Below are positions 21,400 through 34,800 of a stretch of 64,000 nt of DNA, in pieces. The position numbers and the translations under genes were made by a program. The notes beneath the pieces were generated by a model. That model had not been told where the DNA came from. It did no database searches and saw only the letters and a program-made list of their open reading frames with translations. Within the stretch, counting starts at the first letter, position 1, and every line of letters starts with the position of its first letter. This DNA is from Amanita rubescens (taxonomy: Eukaryota > Basidiomycota > Agaricomycetes > Agaricales > Amanitaceae): the NCBI GenBank assembly GCA_015039365.1, contig WION01000105.1, positions 62,001 to 126,000 of the forward strand. Direction: 5' to 3'.

Positions 21400-23640
21400 G
21401 TGATTCCAGTTCGGCTGGTGGTCTATCGAACGCGTGGGGTTCGTTCTACCGACGATGAAGGTTTTCATTCCGTCATGACGCACGAAGGACTGCAACTGTA
21501 CATCGTTGACCATCTATTACCTCGCAGGGCGATCTTGGACAATAGTAGTTGGAGCCTTGACGTGTCTGGCAGCAGAGGCGGTGGCCTGGGTAGCATGTTT
21601 TTCGACCCAGAACAGCTACAACAGCTGTCAAGGCAACCGAACCAATCTATCAAGGACGTCGACGAGTTCAGATCGCCAGGAGATTCAATTTTCGACAAGA
21701 CGAACCAACGAACATCCGAATTGACCACTTCTGTCTTCGGCGATACCCGCGCTCAAGGATTCTTGCCACCGTTCGTGCCCCTTTACGTCCTCAACACCTC
21801 GAGCATTCAAAGTCTCCCGAAGGAAGATGATACATGGATCAGCGTAAGTGCCATACATCTACTTGCGCATTTCCACCTAATCTTCCCGTAGATGACCAGC
21901 GGCGGGCAAATACGCCGAAATTCGGTTGCATCCGTCGTTCAATCCTCTCCTTGTGCAAGAGTAGAGAAGCGAAAGAAGATGGGTTTCCAGCCAATCTACC
22001 AGCACGAGGAAGAACAGCAATGAACCACCCATCACCTCTATATCTTCTGCCAAACCCGACGACGAGGAACAGACGATCAAGACTACGCAGGAGGACAAAG
22101 CGTGGAAGAGAATTTTCAGTCGGTCAGGATGAAGATTCATCTGTATCTTGTGACTTATATAGACGTTTTCAGCTTCCATTTCTTACTAGTAGGCGCAGTA
22201 TTGGTTTTCTCGAGGCCGTTACCAGCAAGCCGCTCTCGCTCAAATACTTGTACATATAGCTCTGGGGCGGATACTCCTTCCCCCTCAAGCACTGATCTTG
22301 CTCAGCTATTGACTAGTTCAAGTCATTCTCTAATTTCCAATGGAAGCGCAGCGTGTCGGACCCGACTCCGCGCACATGGACAAGCTCACCGCCGTAAATA
22401 CTCTGCCCGGTGTCACGACATTCGGTATACGAAGGAGAATCTAACGTTTCTCCCGCCACGGTAAAGTCCTTCAAGTCGAGTTCCAACGTGTACCAGTCAT
22501 CGTCGTCTGTTCCGGTTCAATGGATCCTAAAAGTATCAGACGGTTCGTTCTGGGACAGCGAGCGAGGGATTGCCTCGCCTCGCTCGATCTGTATCACGTT
22601 CTCAGAACCGACTCGGAAGAAGACTCAAGCAAGCGGATATGCTTGGATGCGCCGCTTTCGCTATATGCTGTCCAAGTATTTTCGTCGTAGAAACAGTACG
22701 ATGATTCGCCTAGATTTTTGGCTGCTTTATAATCCCGAGGGCATGAAAGCGCCTCTGTAGCAGCCAACTTCAAAGCAAAGACGAAAACGAGTCACCGAGA
22801 AAATATAAACACAATGAAGGAGGCTCTCTAACAACTCCTTCACCATCCAAGTTTGGAAGGGAACGCATGGCGCGAATCGGACGTTTTCGAAAACTTAGCT
22901 TGGAAAGGGCTTGTTTAACCACTCGAGGGGAAGATGCGCTAGCTTGGATCTCTGTTTCCTCAGCTCAGCCTCTACACCCATAATGTTGTCGGCCGATGAG
23001 AAGAGACTTTCGCAGTGGATAAATCTGTTCATGTTGTCCCTCCAAATCGCTATGCTTCAGAAGCAGGTGAAGGCTGGGCGCCCCCCAATGACGATGTTTT
23101 GTCGTTCTGGTCGAAGAATGTCGGCGAAGAGGCATGTACCCTTATTCATTCACGGCTGATGGTAATACTGATACTGAGATAGGAAATATTGCTATCGTCT
23201 GCTACATTTGTTACCGCTCTCGAAGCATGGGTTCAGCAGAGTTTAGACGAAAGACTACGCAACGCGGTTCTGCTGGAACTAGACAAGGAAGATATCGGTA
23301 GCATTACGCGAAAGACTCCTCAACGCTTCGCCGGAACGAGAACGTTAAAACAATGTATTGACGATATGAGATCTCAATATGGTACTAATACGTTCCCCGC
23401 ATTTGTCGTGGATTTGACTGACAATGGCGTTACTAGGTGCGAACGCGAGTACTCCACCTGACTCACTGAATCCCCAGAGCGTCGATCTTTGGTTTGGGTA
23501 GACGACGAATTCGAGATGATGAGGGATGGAGTTGAGCATGCCATGGCCCTAGGTATCCGCGTTATCCAGCTTGGTACGAGGGTTGTACCCATAGATGGGT
23601 GAGGGAAAGAAGTCGCAATAGTCGAGTTAAATGGCACAGC
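21400..23640 (+). pseudogene. Unidentified gene, probably decayed
   Basis: Several plus-strand stretches look protein-coding but cannot be joined into one frame. The first is 21400-21839 (about 147 residues, including GSMFFDPEQLQQLSRQPNQS and LPPFVPLYVLN), ending at a plausible donor near 21840. Then come 21892-22030; a segment around 22332-22690 (EFQRVPVIVVCSGSMDP, FVLGQRARDCLASLDLYHVL); 23040-23160 (NDDVLSFWSKNVGEEA); 23189-23440 (LELDKEDIGSITRK, PAFVVDLTDNGVTR); and 23480-23600 (VWVDDEFEMMRDGVEHAMAL). Between them the best frame is interrupted by at least five stop codons in 22680-22940, and a frame change is needed at about 23437-23478. I do not recognise the family. It may instead be an intact gene with introns I have missed. 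Confidence 0.35.
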
Positions 23641-23844
23641 TCACGCACAACGTTATCCTCCATATTACATATAAAGTAAATCTCGAAGATCAATCGATCA
23701 CTCATGAGATGACGAGTTGCATAAGGGGTTGAGATAAGATTCAGGGGCACCGGTTTACGTTGAAAACATTAGTAACAGCCGCTATAAGACCGAATCGTTC
23801 GTGATAACACTACGGCCCAAGCCTTGCTTGCTGCCAGCACCGTC

Positions 23845-25080
23845 ATGCCCCACAGAAACGAAGAGTATTACCTTGAAGACATTGTTTTCCAAGTAAGCGA
23901 TTGTCTTCAAATCGATAGTAGCCAGCTATTTACCTTGCAATACGAGGTCGAAGATCAATTGTTCAAAGTACATCGACGTCTATTTGTCAAATTATCATTA
24001 GTACTCCGCGATATGTTCGTACGTGCAGAAGCAGACGGTCTAGTAACGGATGGACAACCGCTTGTTCTTCAAGGTGTTGAGAAAAAGGATTTTATTCCAT
24101 TCCTTCGATGCCTTTATCCAATGTAAGTTCATCTCTCGTCTGTAAGTTCTGGTGCCTCTCATCTTATCCTGTGTGTGAGGAAATTTCCGGCGGATTCCAG
24201 TTTCTCGTTCACTCTGGAAGAATGGCAATCGGTGTTGAAACTGGCATCACTGTATGAGATGGCCAAAGTCAAGACTTTAGTTATCGACAAAATGGAATCG
24301 TTACTCATTAATCTTCCCTCTCTACAAATTCATCTGGCAAGGACGTATAATATCCAGAAGTGGCTTGCACCGGCTTTGTATAGGCTTGCGCAGCGCACCA
24401 AACCTTTAGGCGAAGAGGACGTTAGACTCGTTGGGTTGTCGGATTCGCTGAAAATTTGTGCTCTGCGAGAGAAATTAAGCCGATGCAAGAAATGTGGTGC
24501 AGGGATTCATTCAGGCGACTTGGTGAGGGAGATCGGCCGTGCATTTGATATCCGTGATTTCGATCTGCCGAGCTCGGCGTTGCAAAATTGCACGTGTTCT
24601 GCAACGTCAATGACAACATCAGCTCCAGCTACCCAGCCTACCCAATCTCAGCCTGTACCGCCTACGGCAGCTCCGTCTGCTGGTACTACGGCACCACTGA
24701 AGTTTGTCGCCCCTACCCCCGCCCCTCCTGTTTTACCCACGTCATCTCTGGCACCTACAGCCACTTTCGGTTTTTCAAGTGCCAATTCCGGTACAAGTAA
24801 CGGATCTCCTGCTGGATTCTTTGGGTTCGGGAATATTCCAACACCAAGTACCGCTACATTTGATGCATCATCAAAATCGTTTGGATTTGGAACGGGATCA
24901 GGCACTAATAGTAATATCTTCTCATTTGGACCGACTCCTTCACCTACAGCTGATGGAACCAAAAATCTGTTCAGCTTTAGCAATACGATCGCGCCAGCAG
25001 CTCAGACTGCGACTCCTACTACCCTTCCTAAGTTCTCTTTCGATACAAGCAATTCGCTGAACAAGTGCTACGGGCTGTAG
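23845..25080 (+). CDS. BTB/POZ-domain protein with FG-rich C-terminal tail
   Basis: Exons 23845-24122 and 24201-25080. The BTB domain (residues about 20-95) contains the typical FKVHRRLFVKLSLVLRDMF core, followed by the post-BTB helix LEEWQSVLKLASLYEMAKVK, as in the large Agaricomycete BTB family. A possible zinc-binding CKKCGAGIHSG lies near residue 200. From residue about 230 the protein becomes S/T/P-rich with FG and FxFG dipeptides (ATFGFS, GFFGFGN, KSFGFGTG, IFSFGPTP), like nucleoporin FG tails. The frame stops at 25078-25080, but FG-coding sequence continues in other frames to about 25444 (SGFGSGGSGVFGAG near 25150-25200, GGTFTFGNAP near 25265-25295, FFGNMAFGQTSSG near 25373). The tail is therefore truncated by frameshift, or continues through unrecognised introns. 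Confidence 0.75.
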
Positions 25081-25444
25081 CTGCTTTTACCACAGCTTGC
25101 ACATCCGACGCACCAACCCCTTGCGCCGTCAAGTTTGGAGAGATTTCGGTACTATCTGGGTTTGGAAGTGGTGGAAGTGGGGTCTTCGGCGCGGGTTGGT
25201 GGTATTAGGCAGCAGTCCTTTGTTTTTTCTTCAATGCCGTCTACTACGGCGGCGACCCATCCGGTGGAACGTTTACCTTTGGTAATGCGCCCTCCTCTGA
25301 GAAGCATACTTCGGCATTAGAGAACGCTGCCGGTCCACAGTCGAACACACAGTCAATCTTTGATGATATGCGTTCTTCGGTAACATGGCTTTTGGACAGA
25401 CATCGTCAGGCAATACAAACAGTAGCTCTAGTGGGCAAAGTTGA
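25081..25444 (+). pseudogene. Frame-shifted remainder of the FG-rich tail
   Basis: Directly downstream of the BTB-FG stop, FG-type coding is seen in pieces: about 25130-25205 ending at a TAG, about 25250-25375, and about 25370-25442 ending at a TGA. Each has G, S, T, N and F composition like the upstream tail but none is in frame with it. Splice sites that would restore one frame were not found, so I treat it as decayed coding sequence. Confidence 0.45.
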
Positions 25445-26115
25445 AAGGGTTTTTGTTTCTTGATTTTATACCATCCAGACTGTACATTAGCATAAATTTT
25501 TATTAGTTATTAGGATGCGAACGCGAGGCTTTGAACATGAATTTGGAGACTACACGGCGTAGGGTAGCACACAGCTAGCTGATGCGGTACTAGGAAGTGT
25601 TGCTGATTTCTTTCTCCTCCCTCTCATTCTGTCTGCCGTCCAGCCAAGCTTCGCTCGGGCGTTACGATACCGACTGAGCCCACGGCTACGAGGTAACTTT
25701 CTTCTTCTCCACACACCCCTTTTGGATTTTATATTCAACCGCTCAGACTACGCTTGGGGTACATGGCAAAAATATAGTAGTGCGTATACGCTATAGTACG
25801 CAGCATCTCATGATCCAACTCAATCTCCAGCTATATGTCAGACTCGACGTTTCTCTTTCTACCCTGATGGCGAGCAATACCCCGACCAATCCACGCCACC
25901 CCCTCGTTCGTTGGGGAGCGGGGCTCCCGGCAATGGGTCCATTAGGCGGATGAATGCAAAGTGCTGGGAACTTGATCCATTTGAAGTGGGCGGGAGATCC
26001 GGCAGTTGCTTCGTTATCGACATGTCTCCCTACCTGAATCTCTTCGGGAATCCTGATAAGAACGTACTCGCCGGATATAAAGCTAGATAATGCTTGCATA
26101 CTTGAGGTCTACCCT
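25445..26115. other. Intergenic region, no clear gene
   Basis: About 670 bases. Short plus-strand frames occur (25810-25953), with no recognisable domain. A minus-strand frame at 25791-26099 has no family resemblance. Confidence 0.3.
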
Positions 26116-26358
26116 GTGCTTTCCTTTAGCAAGACCGGCGGAGCTGTTTCTACCTACAATAGACTGCCTGACACCGCCAAAGCAGCACTTCTCCCGCTCC
26201 CACCTTTGTCATTCCGACACCCTACGCCTGATTCTTTTGGAGGACCGCTTGATTTAGGAGACTGGTCAAACTCTAGAGATTCATTCCTTCATGTCATTCC
26301 TAGGCGGTTCATTATGCCTCCCCATAGGCCAGTGAGTCTTTCGCCTGATCAATGGTAG
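26116..26358 (+). CDS. Weak ORF, 80 codons, unrecognised
   Basis: Proline-rich product (PLPPLSFRHPTPDSFGGPLD). The reading frame is open upstream of this start to about 26030, so it may be an exon of a larger or decayed gene. A GTAGTT donor-like site at the end (26356) and CAG at 26388 would be compatible with an intron leading toward the ORF at 26415. Low confidence that it is a gene. Confidence 0.25.
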   Translation: MLSFSKTGGAVSTYNRLPDTAKAALLPLPPLSFRHPTPDSFGGPLDLGDWSNSRDSFLHVIPRRFIMPPHRPVSLSPDQW

Positions 26359-26414
26359 TTTTCTTTATTGTTATTACTTAAATCCAGTTTAAACGAATAA
26401 TACCTCCCCTTATC

Positions 26415-26741
26415 ATGCCTTTCTCGGAGTTATCCCGCATCGATCAATACCGAGAATACTTGCACTCTACACAGACCGACGGAGAGGGACAGAAGGCAGC
26501 TGAGGCGGAGCTAGGGGGATTTTCCTTCAAGACCCAAGGTCTCCTGGTTCTCGAAGATGTCGATGAGGATGCGGATGACGCGGATGCTACCTTCCGAGAC
26601 GAGCTCATCATGCTGGCGCGCGATGATCCGATATGGAGGGAAGAGCTCAGAAGATACTTGCAAGAAGAGGAGGAGGAGAGGGTACTGATACTGGAGGAGC
26701 GTGCAGCCTGGCGGGAAGATATGGCTGTTCAGGCAACCTGA
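26415..26741 (+). CDS. Small acidic protein, 108 residues, unrecognised
   Basis: Starts MPFSELSRIDQYREYL. Residues 48-62 are strongly acidic (EDVDEDADDADATF), followed by a helical E/R-rich region (REELRRYLQEEEEERVLILE) likely to form a coiled coil. No signal peptide or membrane segment. Unrelated to its neighbours by sequence; could be a lineage-specific protein or the last exon of a broken gene. Confidence 0.4.
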   Translation: MPFSELSRIDQYREYLHSTQTDGEGQKAAEAELGGFSFKTQGLLVLEDVDEDADDADATFRDELIMLARDDPIWREELRRYLQEEEEERVLILEERAAWREDMAVQAT

Positions 26742-27038
26742 AAACGGTTAATGTCTCAACGTTCCACGCGATTCTAACGATTTTCTTATAATACGCATAT
26801 GTTATTTCTCCCCGCATAAGCTCTTGGGACGATGACAATCATGACATCAGCAATTATTAATTAATTATAAGTCGTGAATGGATGGAAATAGTGTGGCGTC
26901 TTCAACAGCTGGGGAGGCCGGATTTTGCCGCTTGCAAAATCCGGTGAAAACACATTGCTCAATGTTTTTTTGATAAGGAGAACAGTGCTAAGCTCTCGTT
27001 TGTCAGACTCACAGCCTTTATTGCTCTTGCTCTTGCTC

Positions 27039-28493
27039 ATGGCGAACCTAACCGCTCATAGCACAGTCATCGAACAAGTGAGCCATGCAGAGGGTGACAT
27101 CCTCCACGTCGCAGAATTCTCGCGTCTTCATCTCGCGTCTCCCCCATCCGACACCCATGTCTCAGCCAACATCCCAGCATCAGCCAGGGAATTTTTCGCC
27201 TCCGTATCAAATCCTGCCGAAATTTTGTCCTCAAAGCTCGTCTCTAGAGTCCAAGGAACTGATGTTATAGAGGGGGGATACAACTATGTACACATTCTTA
27301 ACCTCGACACAGGTGAACCTGATAGACCTTTTCCCTTTATTCTACGCTTTCCAATCGATCCAAATACCATCTCGCGATCGCAGACCTCCACTTCCGTCGG
27401 CTGTATGCTATACTGTCAGCGGCACCCCGATCTCAACATACCCACTCCGGCCATCTACGCTTACAGCTGCACCCATGGATCTGAATTTATAGCCATGGAG
27501 TATGTAGACGGCAACAGTTTGAGCAAAGTGTGGATGGATCTCCCAGAGGAAGAAAAAACTAATATGACCAGCCAAGTTGCAGAGATAATGCGTACGATGA
27601 GGACAAAAACAGCCTTTAGCATGATCGGTGGAATCAACCCAGACGGCTCCGCATGTCCTCTTGTTGATGATGTTGATGTTACCAATGGAAGGGTAAGCCT
27701 CACCTGGACTACATGATTCCGCAGAAGCTGAATACCGTATAGGGGGTTGTCGATGGTCTCGGTCTTTACAACATTGGACCGTTAGTTTTTCGACATTCAT
27801 TTGCAATACATACTCACATTTCACACAGATATGACTCTGTGCAAGAATACATTCGGTCTGTCTTCGACCGTGAATTCCACTACATGGATCAAATGTTGCA
27901 CAAGGGCACGCTCTCGGCTCACGAAACAGAATTCAGACTGGAGATGAGTGATCGCCTTTCCAACTTGACGCCTGAGGATGCATTCGAGCGCGTGAAGAGC
28001 AAGAGGGACGATTTTATAGCACATCCATACGACCAGTGCGAGTACCCCTTTGTGTTGCGGCACGGTGATCTGCATGGACAGAACGTCATAGTGAGGTACG
28101 TTCGGCTTTTTCTCCAAGTTGATCCCACCAGATAAGCCAACATTTAGTCATTCTTCTCCCCGTCGTATACTTGCGATCCTCGACTGGGACTTTGGTGGTT
28201 CCCACGCACTCCCTTACGCTGATAAAGGTTTTGAGGTGTGTTCGCCGGACTTTGACGATGATATTGCTGTGCGTATGAAGGATGGAGAGGAGATATATCA
28301 TTTTCAAATCCTAATTGATGAACTCGCCGGAGAACTCCCAATCGATGTGAAGCTGAACAGATTAGTGCTTTCCACGAGGTGGCACATCCTTAACCGGGAA
28401 GCCCTAACACCATCAGATAAGGATACCTGTGCTAGTACTTGTCTTGATGATTCCGGAGTCGATGCTGTGGGTAGTGTTCATGCTGAGGTATGA
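27039..28493 (+). CDS. Aminoglycoside-phosphotransferase-like kinase
   Basis: Exons 27039-27692, 27743-27780, 27829-28095 and 28148-28493, all phases consistent. The kinase-like fold is shown by FEFIAMEYVDG-type hinge sequence (HGSEFIAMEYVDGNSL), the catalytic loop HGDLHGQN and the metal-binding ILDWDFGG. These are the APH/choline-kinase family motifs; fungal members of this type are numerous and their substrates are mostly unknown. An in-frame open stretch upstream of 27039 exists, but the ATG at 27039 precedes the first conserved sequence. The C-terminal 60 residues are less conserved in appearance. Confidence 0.82.
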
Positions 28494-28804
28494 GCCTTGT
28501 GTATGTGTAATTGATGCCCATGGGGGAAGTGGTATAGTTACACATTACGCGTCCAGATTGTCTTTGAAACATCTATGCCGGGTAAAACCAGGCAATGTGG
28601 CCTAATTCCCCGGTAAAGGTCCCGGCCGAGGAGTCCCTTGTTACTTTAAGACTTAATACTAGTCTCGTTCCCAGGCGTAATGAGCAAGGTTGGCGTTGAT
28701 GTGCTCTGAAGTTGTGCTTAAGTTACTGTACAAGTTGTACAGAAATGGGTGAATGTTTAATCGGTGTTTTATGTAAATGACGTGGTACATCGCAAATGGC
28801 GCAG
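28494..28804. other. Convergent intergenic region
   Basis: The 3' ends of the kinase gene and GCN1 face each other over 311 bases. A region around 28570-28625 has inverted C/G-rich pieces (CCGGGTAAA, CCCCGGTAAAG). No gene seen. Confidence 0.35.
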
Positions 28805-31800
28805 CTAGAACAATCCCTGTAAACTACTATCATCCATATTTTTCAACAGATCCCTTGCTTCCCTTGCTGGCTTAGCAATGAAAGGTCTATCACTTCCAAT
28901 ACTTTGGAATATTTTCTGCGCGACCCCGCGTAGCAGGGACAACTTTTGGAATATGTTTGGTGTGTCGTCGATGACATCAAGGTCCTCATCCGGAGAAAGA
29001 ACCGTATTTATGACAATCGAGGATGCCTCTGTTATCGGAGTCCCAATAATTAGGTTTGACCTATTCGTGCATTAATACTTTGATACATTGGAAAGAAAAG
29101 CCTGCGACGTACTCGACCACGGGTCGAAGCATTTCATGGAACATAGTCATTGCAGACATCAGGAGTCCGACCGATTGATAATACGATTCTGGAGATAACG
29201 ATTAGTCAAGTTGTTGGTAGGATGCATCAAGGCGTTTTACCTTCGCGGTCCTCCCGGAAAGCCTCAGTTATCAACTCGACACACGCTTCCTTCGACTTCT
29301 CCGCCATGTTTTGCCAAGCACTCTGCACCACCTTGGCAAGCGCGAGCACTATGGTACTCGCGACGGCATCATCACTTGATTTTGCGGTATTGATCAACTC
29401 GGTTATGACGGGATCAACGCGAGGCTGGTGCTTCATGAGCACCCCTAATGCCATTGCGGCCTTTCTGCGCACTGAAACGCTGGCCGGATCGCTTGCACTC
29501 TTCACGAATGTACGTTGCAGTTGCGGGAAGAATGGCTTAACAAAGGCAGGTATACGCTCCAGCATCGAAGTCAAAGCGCTGAGAATGGCGGTCTTGACAG
29601 AGGGCGGATACGTTGTCGCTTGCGTCGCGACACGGATGAGAGGTCCTGTGAAGGGAACAACGGAGGGTTTGATAGCGGCCTCCTCCGTTCTTTCAACGAG
29701 GTCACCGATTGCATATGCAGCATTCTCCCTTTGCTCATTGTTGCCAGTCGTGAGACCAGCGATAATGATGGGAACCATGGGCGTGACACCTTTCGGTAAG
29801 CTGAATCCTGGAACAATAGAACCAGGGGCGCCTGTTCCTTCGATGCTTCGTCTCAATGGTACAACCAAAGGCTCCAGCTCGTCCTTTGGCAGGGACTTTA
29901 CAAAGGCATCTAGGGCTTCCCATGCCGCAGTGTGCACAGGCTTCTCCTGATCCTCAAGTAGTGAGATAAGTTGCCGTATCCAATCAACCCGATATAACGA
30001 GCTATCAAGTTCCGTCTCTCGGCAGAAAATGGCAAACAAATTGCAAGCCGTAACTCTCTTTCGTGGCGTTTCGTGCCCCGCCCTGCGCAACACAGTCAGT
30101 AATCCATAACGTCAGGCAATACTCTTAACTCACCAGCCAATTAATAGCATCATTAGTGTATGCAAGCCTTCATCATCGTTGACAGCAGAAAGTGACGCAT
30201 GAAGGGCCTCATCAACTGCCGACGAAAGCTCTTCCTCGTTACTCTCTTCGGAAACTTGGACCAAAGCAGTGAGAATAACGTTTAGACGTCGACTCAAAGC
30301 ATTGCCAGCTACAGTCACAAGAGAAGCCAAAGCGCGAGCATTGAAGGCGGTCATTGGAATTGCCGTTAACGTGGGTATCAACACAGGGAATACCGTCGAG
30401 GCTCGCACCTAAGTCACAATTAGCTAAGATATCAAGACCGACCGATCGAGGTGCTCACACTCATAACCTCTTTGAGAGCTTGTAAGGCAGTTCCTGAACC
30501 CTTGCCGGGTTGACGGAGGGCTTCCAGAAGCGTTGGTATTGTTTGATCAATGGCTTTAGCACCCATTTGCTGCTGCAAGGCATCAAACGCCTTCGCTGCA
30601 GCGGCGCGGACGTTCGTTTCATCATCAACAAGTGAGCCTCTAACTATTGATATAATTCCGTCTTCGTGGTCTTCCCTCTGTCCATCGGTGGCACTCATCC
30701 TGCATTCCTCAGAAATCAATGGTAGGAAATAAGATATTGGAATTTCACGTACACCATCTCGCATATGACAAGACATACACCTTCTCTGACCTGAGCATCT
30801 GATGACGCTGATTTGTCCTTCAAAATGGTCACAATTTCACCAAGAACTCTTTCGCCAAACTTGCGGCAAAATTCTGTTATCGTTCTGCCTGCCGTCTGAA
30901 AGAGACTTAGAACTAATTGAAATGACAGGGTGATTCGATTACCTCTTGCTGCTCTGGTTCATCTCCGGCCATGAGATAGATTATTTGGTTCACAAGTTCA
31001 GGAAGCAATTCCCGTACTAAAGTATCATCAGCTTCGCATATTCTGGGAAAAAGAAAATTGTGGAATACCTGTCCTCGGCGTGTTGCCGACCAGGACTTTC
31101 CAGATTTGAATTGACGACTGGCGCACGATGGCCACACCATCTTGGCGAACGATGTACAGGGCGGCCAAGACACGATCACGGCGTTCAACGCCAAGCGCAT
31201 CGACAAGTGCTTTACGAGATGATTCAACCATGATAGTTTCCGCATGTACTTCTTCCTCTTCATCCGCTTCGGCAACTTTCCCTGATATTCCAGACACCTT
31301 GAATAGCAATTCACCAACAAGCGTAACGGAGGATTGCTGCGAAAAATGAAGATTAACATGCATGAGGTCAAAGGATGAACGCAACAACATACCCGAATAC
31401 GCCAGCCAGGGTCGAACATGCCTCGTTCCAACTCTGGTAGAAAAAGATCGATAGCTTTGCTGGAGTAATTTGTAACGACCATCCTTCCAGCGCGCATGGC
31501 CGCTTCGCGAACGTATTCTTCAGTATCTGAAAGTCCACTGAGGATGGGGCTGATGATTCTTGGGAGATGTGGTTGGAACCGAGTCCCAAAGGTAACCGGT
31601 AGATATACGAGTAGTGACATAAAGCCTTCTCGTACTGTTGCCCTTGGTGACTGCGCATTAACAATGATATCTGGAAGAAGCCCTTCTAATCTTTCCATTC
31701 CAAGACCGGATAAAACTTCACTGAGACCCTGGGCAGCTCCTTGTCGGTCCACTCCGGACGTGTCAGATTTCAAGACGCGGATTAGGCCAGGAACAAGGTC

Positions 31801-34800
31801 AGGGAAATGCACTTCACCCAGTCGCTCGACAAGGGTACCCAGAGCCTTCGCAGCCGTTGCCCTTGCTTCGGGGACAGGATCAACTAAGACTTTATGCACA
31901 AGCGGCAGTAATTGCGAAAGATAAGGAACAAAATCTTTTGAATCTGTTAAAGAAGATAGATTTCCTATGATCTGTGCTGCCTTCTTTTTCGTGTCAGCAC
32001 TTCGTTCGCGAAGGCCACGTTCCAAAACCGGAACAAGCTAGACAATAGTTCATTAGTTGTCATTTCCCTTTAGATGATCCCTAGTCTTACCAGTGCGAGC
32101 GATGAATGATCAATGTAATGCACGAAAGATGTCTTAAGCAAAGAGGATAAGGCATTGGGGGTCTTGGCTGGATCGACCAGTGCTTTAAGAAGCGCAGGGA
32201 CGAGAGTCTGGATTTCCGGATTACTGATGACTTCGCCAAACATTTTCAGACTCTTGTTCGCAGTCGTGCGGACTTGTGCATGGGAATCAGTGAGGACGCC
32301 AGTAAGTCTGGGTATGATGATGGGTAACGACAGGGAAAGCTGCCGAGGAGAACAGTATGCCATCATTCCAAGTAGTTCAATTGAACCCTTCTTCGATCGC
32401 CATTGCTTGTCGTCAAGTCCCCCCATTAGGGTTGGAAGGATGAGCTTAACGCCGTAGCCAGAAAGGTTACCCATGATGACACGGGCAGCATCTTGACTAG
32501 CTTCGCGCACATCACTAGAAGAGTCTCCAAATGACGTGAGAAGCATTGGGAGCGCATCTGTAATGTATGGCTCAAACAGGCGGCCGAGGGTACTAGATAA
32601 AGTCTCGAACGCAAACATGACACCTTGCCTTGGTTCATAACGCTTCTTTTCTTCCATTCCGACATTGAGACGTGTCATGACACTGAATTCCTTCATGCCA
32701 GAGATCCCAGTGCCCTTTATCACACCGGCAAGACCATACGCGGCACCACGACGTGTAGCATACTTCGGGGAATCAAATAACTCTTCGAATAGATCTGTGA
32801 CAAGCTTTTGAAGCCTGGGTCCGGAAATGAGCAGAACTAGAGGCGAGAGACAATCGGAGACAGCAATTTGCACTTGTTCCGCAGGCGTCTTCAAGGCCTC
32901 AACCAGCCTATTTACGATGTCTGGAAGTCGTTTGCTTTGAGCGTCGAGATGACGAGCCAACCGACCAAACAGAATGACAACGGCTTCCTTTATCTGGTCT
33001 TCTGACTCTGATGCAGCACTGGCCTTCGACAGATGTTCTTCGAAGATAGTTATCAGCGTTGGCAGGTGTCGTCCGCCAAGGAGATCAACAACTCTTGTCC
33101 CAGCTGAAAGCATTCCACGACGGACTTGAGCTTCTCTATCACCTAGCGCTTTCTCATCTACAAGGAATTTGATGAACGGTTCTACCTCAGTATCGATGAA
33201 GGAAGGAGCAAGCAATTCAAATGTGCGTGCAGTCGCAACACGGGCTGGCCAAGGATCGACTCTTTCAAGACTTTGTGAAATCAGAATACCCTATAAGAAA
33301 ATGAATAAAGCGCAAGAAGCGCACAATCGACTCGTACATATTCATCATATTCAGGCTCCAAAATTTTGGCCTACGAACATATTATTAAATAAAAGTTATG
33401 TCAGGATGGAATTCGTACCTTCTCCCGGTAGTAGTCCTTTGCGACGCTAAGAGTCTTTTCGATTGTCCGAGGATATTGCACAACCGCATCAGCAATGGCC
33501 GCAGCTGCGCCAGACCTCACAAATGCGTTATCGTGCCCTAGATAATTGACGAGTCGATTAAGGAAGTTTTCAGGTACGTCGAGCCCATTGTCCTCCCAAA
33601 CATGTTGAGCAAGTCGCGCATTGTGTTCATCTTCGTCATGACAAGCAAGCCAGATCTCGGGAGACCAGTCCAAGTCAGTCAGATCAAGTGGCTATAAGGA
33701 CCCAGAGTTAGTTCACCACCGTTTAAACTTGGCGTATTCATACCTGAAGGGTTTGCAAGCAAGCGTTCCGGACATGCGGTTCTTGCGTTAGTAGCCCACG
33801 TAGTAGAACAGAGACATCTTCATTTGTAGCTGTCGCGGATATGGCCTCTCCTAGTTCAATCAATGCAGAGGATGCATCTTTGCTGAGGGCAGATTGTGAA
33901 CGAATTATGTGCAAGAGATCCTCGAGGACCTGAAGTCGTGGATAGGTGATGTCGGAAACTACCAACCAATGACCTTAGCATTATGCGGGGTCAAAGGAGA
34001 GAAAACACCCACATTGACCGCAATGGAACTTGACGATGTTGAGCGCCAAGGTGACCTGTTCGAGGCCTTCGTCCTCATCCGACGCAGAAATGCCACCCTG
34101 CTTCAGCACTTGACTAAGCAAAGGATAAGCATACGAGAAAGTTGGGCCATCGAAAGCTGCCTGCTCGGACAAAGACCGCAGACGATAAAGTACTCGGATT
34201 ATCAAGGCTGATGCAACAAAAGTGTCAGAGCTACGCCTTTTCTGAACTGACAAACGTACTATTCAAAGGTTCCGCTTGGAATTCATCTGGCACTGTCTTG
34301 ACATTGAGACTCCGAAGCGTTGCCAATCCAATCCATTTACGGAAAGCATCAAGCCTATCAGAGCAACAAGTCGCCAACAGCTATCTTATGTTACCCAGGC
34401 CCGAGACATTGTCTGAGCGGAACTCACCAGGTATGTATCAAAGGCACTTTCACCAACCAGAGTCGATCCGTAGCCAAGCGCTCCAACAAGCAGAAGCGAG
34501 GCAAGGGATGCAATGTAAGGACGGAACTCCTCTATACCCGCAGCGACTAGGCTTCGGATGAAGTTCAGTCCTCGCTCGAGGTTAGCTTTTATAGACGCCA
34601 CGCGCTGTCGTATCTTCGCTTCCTTCCCTAGTTGAGCCTGCACAAGCGCCTGTTGTTGCTTTGTCAGAGTCACGGACCCCGGAGCCTTCTTGTTTGCGAG
34701 GGATTTCCGTAGGTCATCTTCCCACTTGGCAATATCGGCATCTTTGCCTTTGGAGGGCCGAGCCTCCCCCTTGCCAGATAAAACTGAAAAATCAAAGTTA

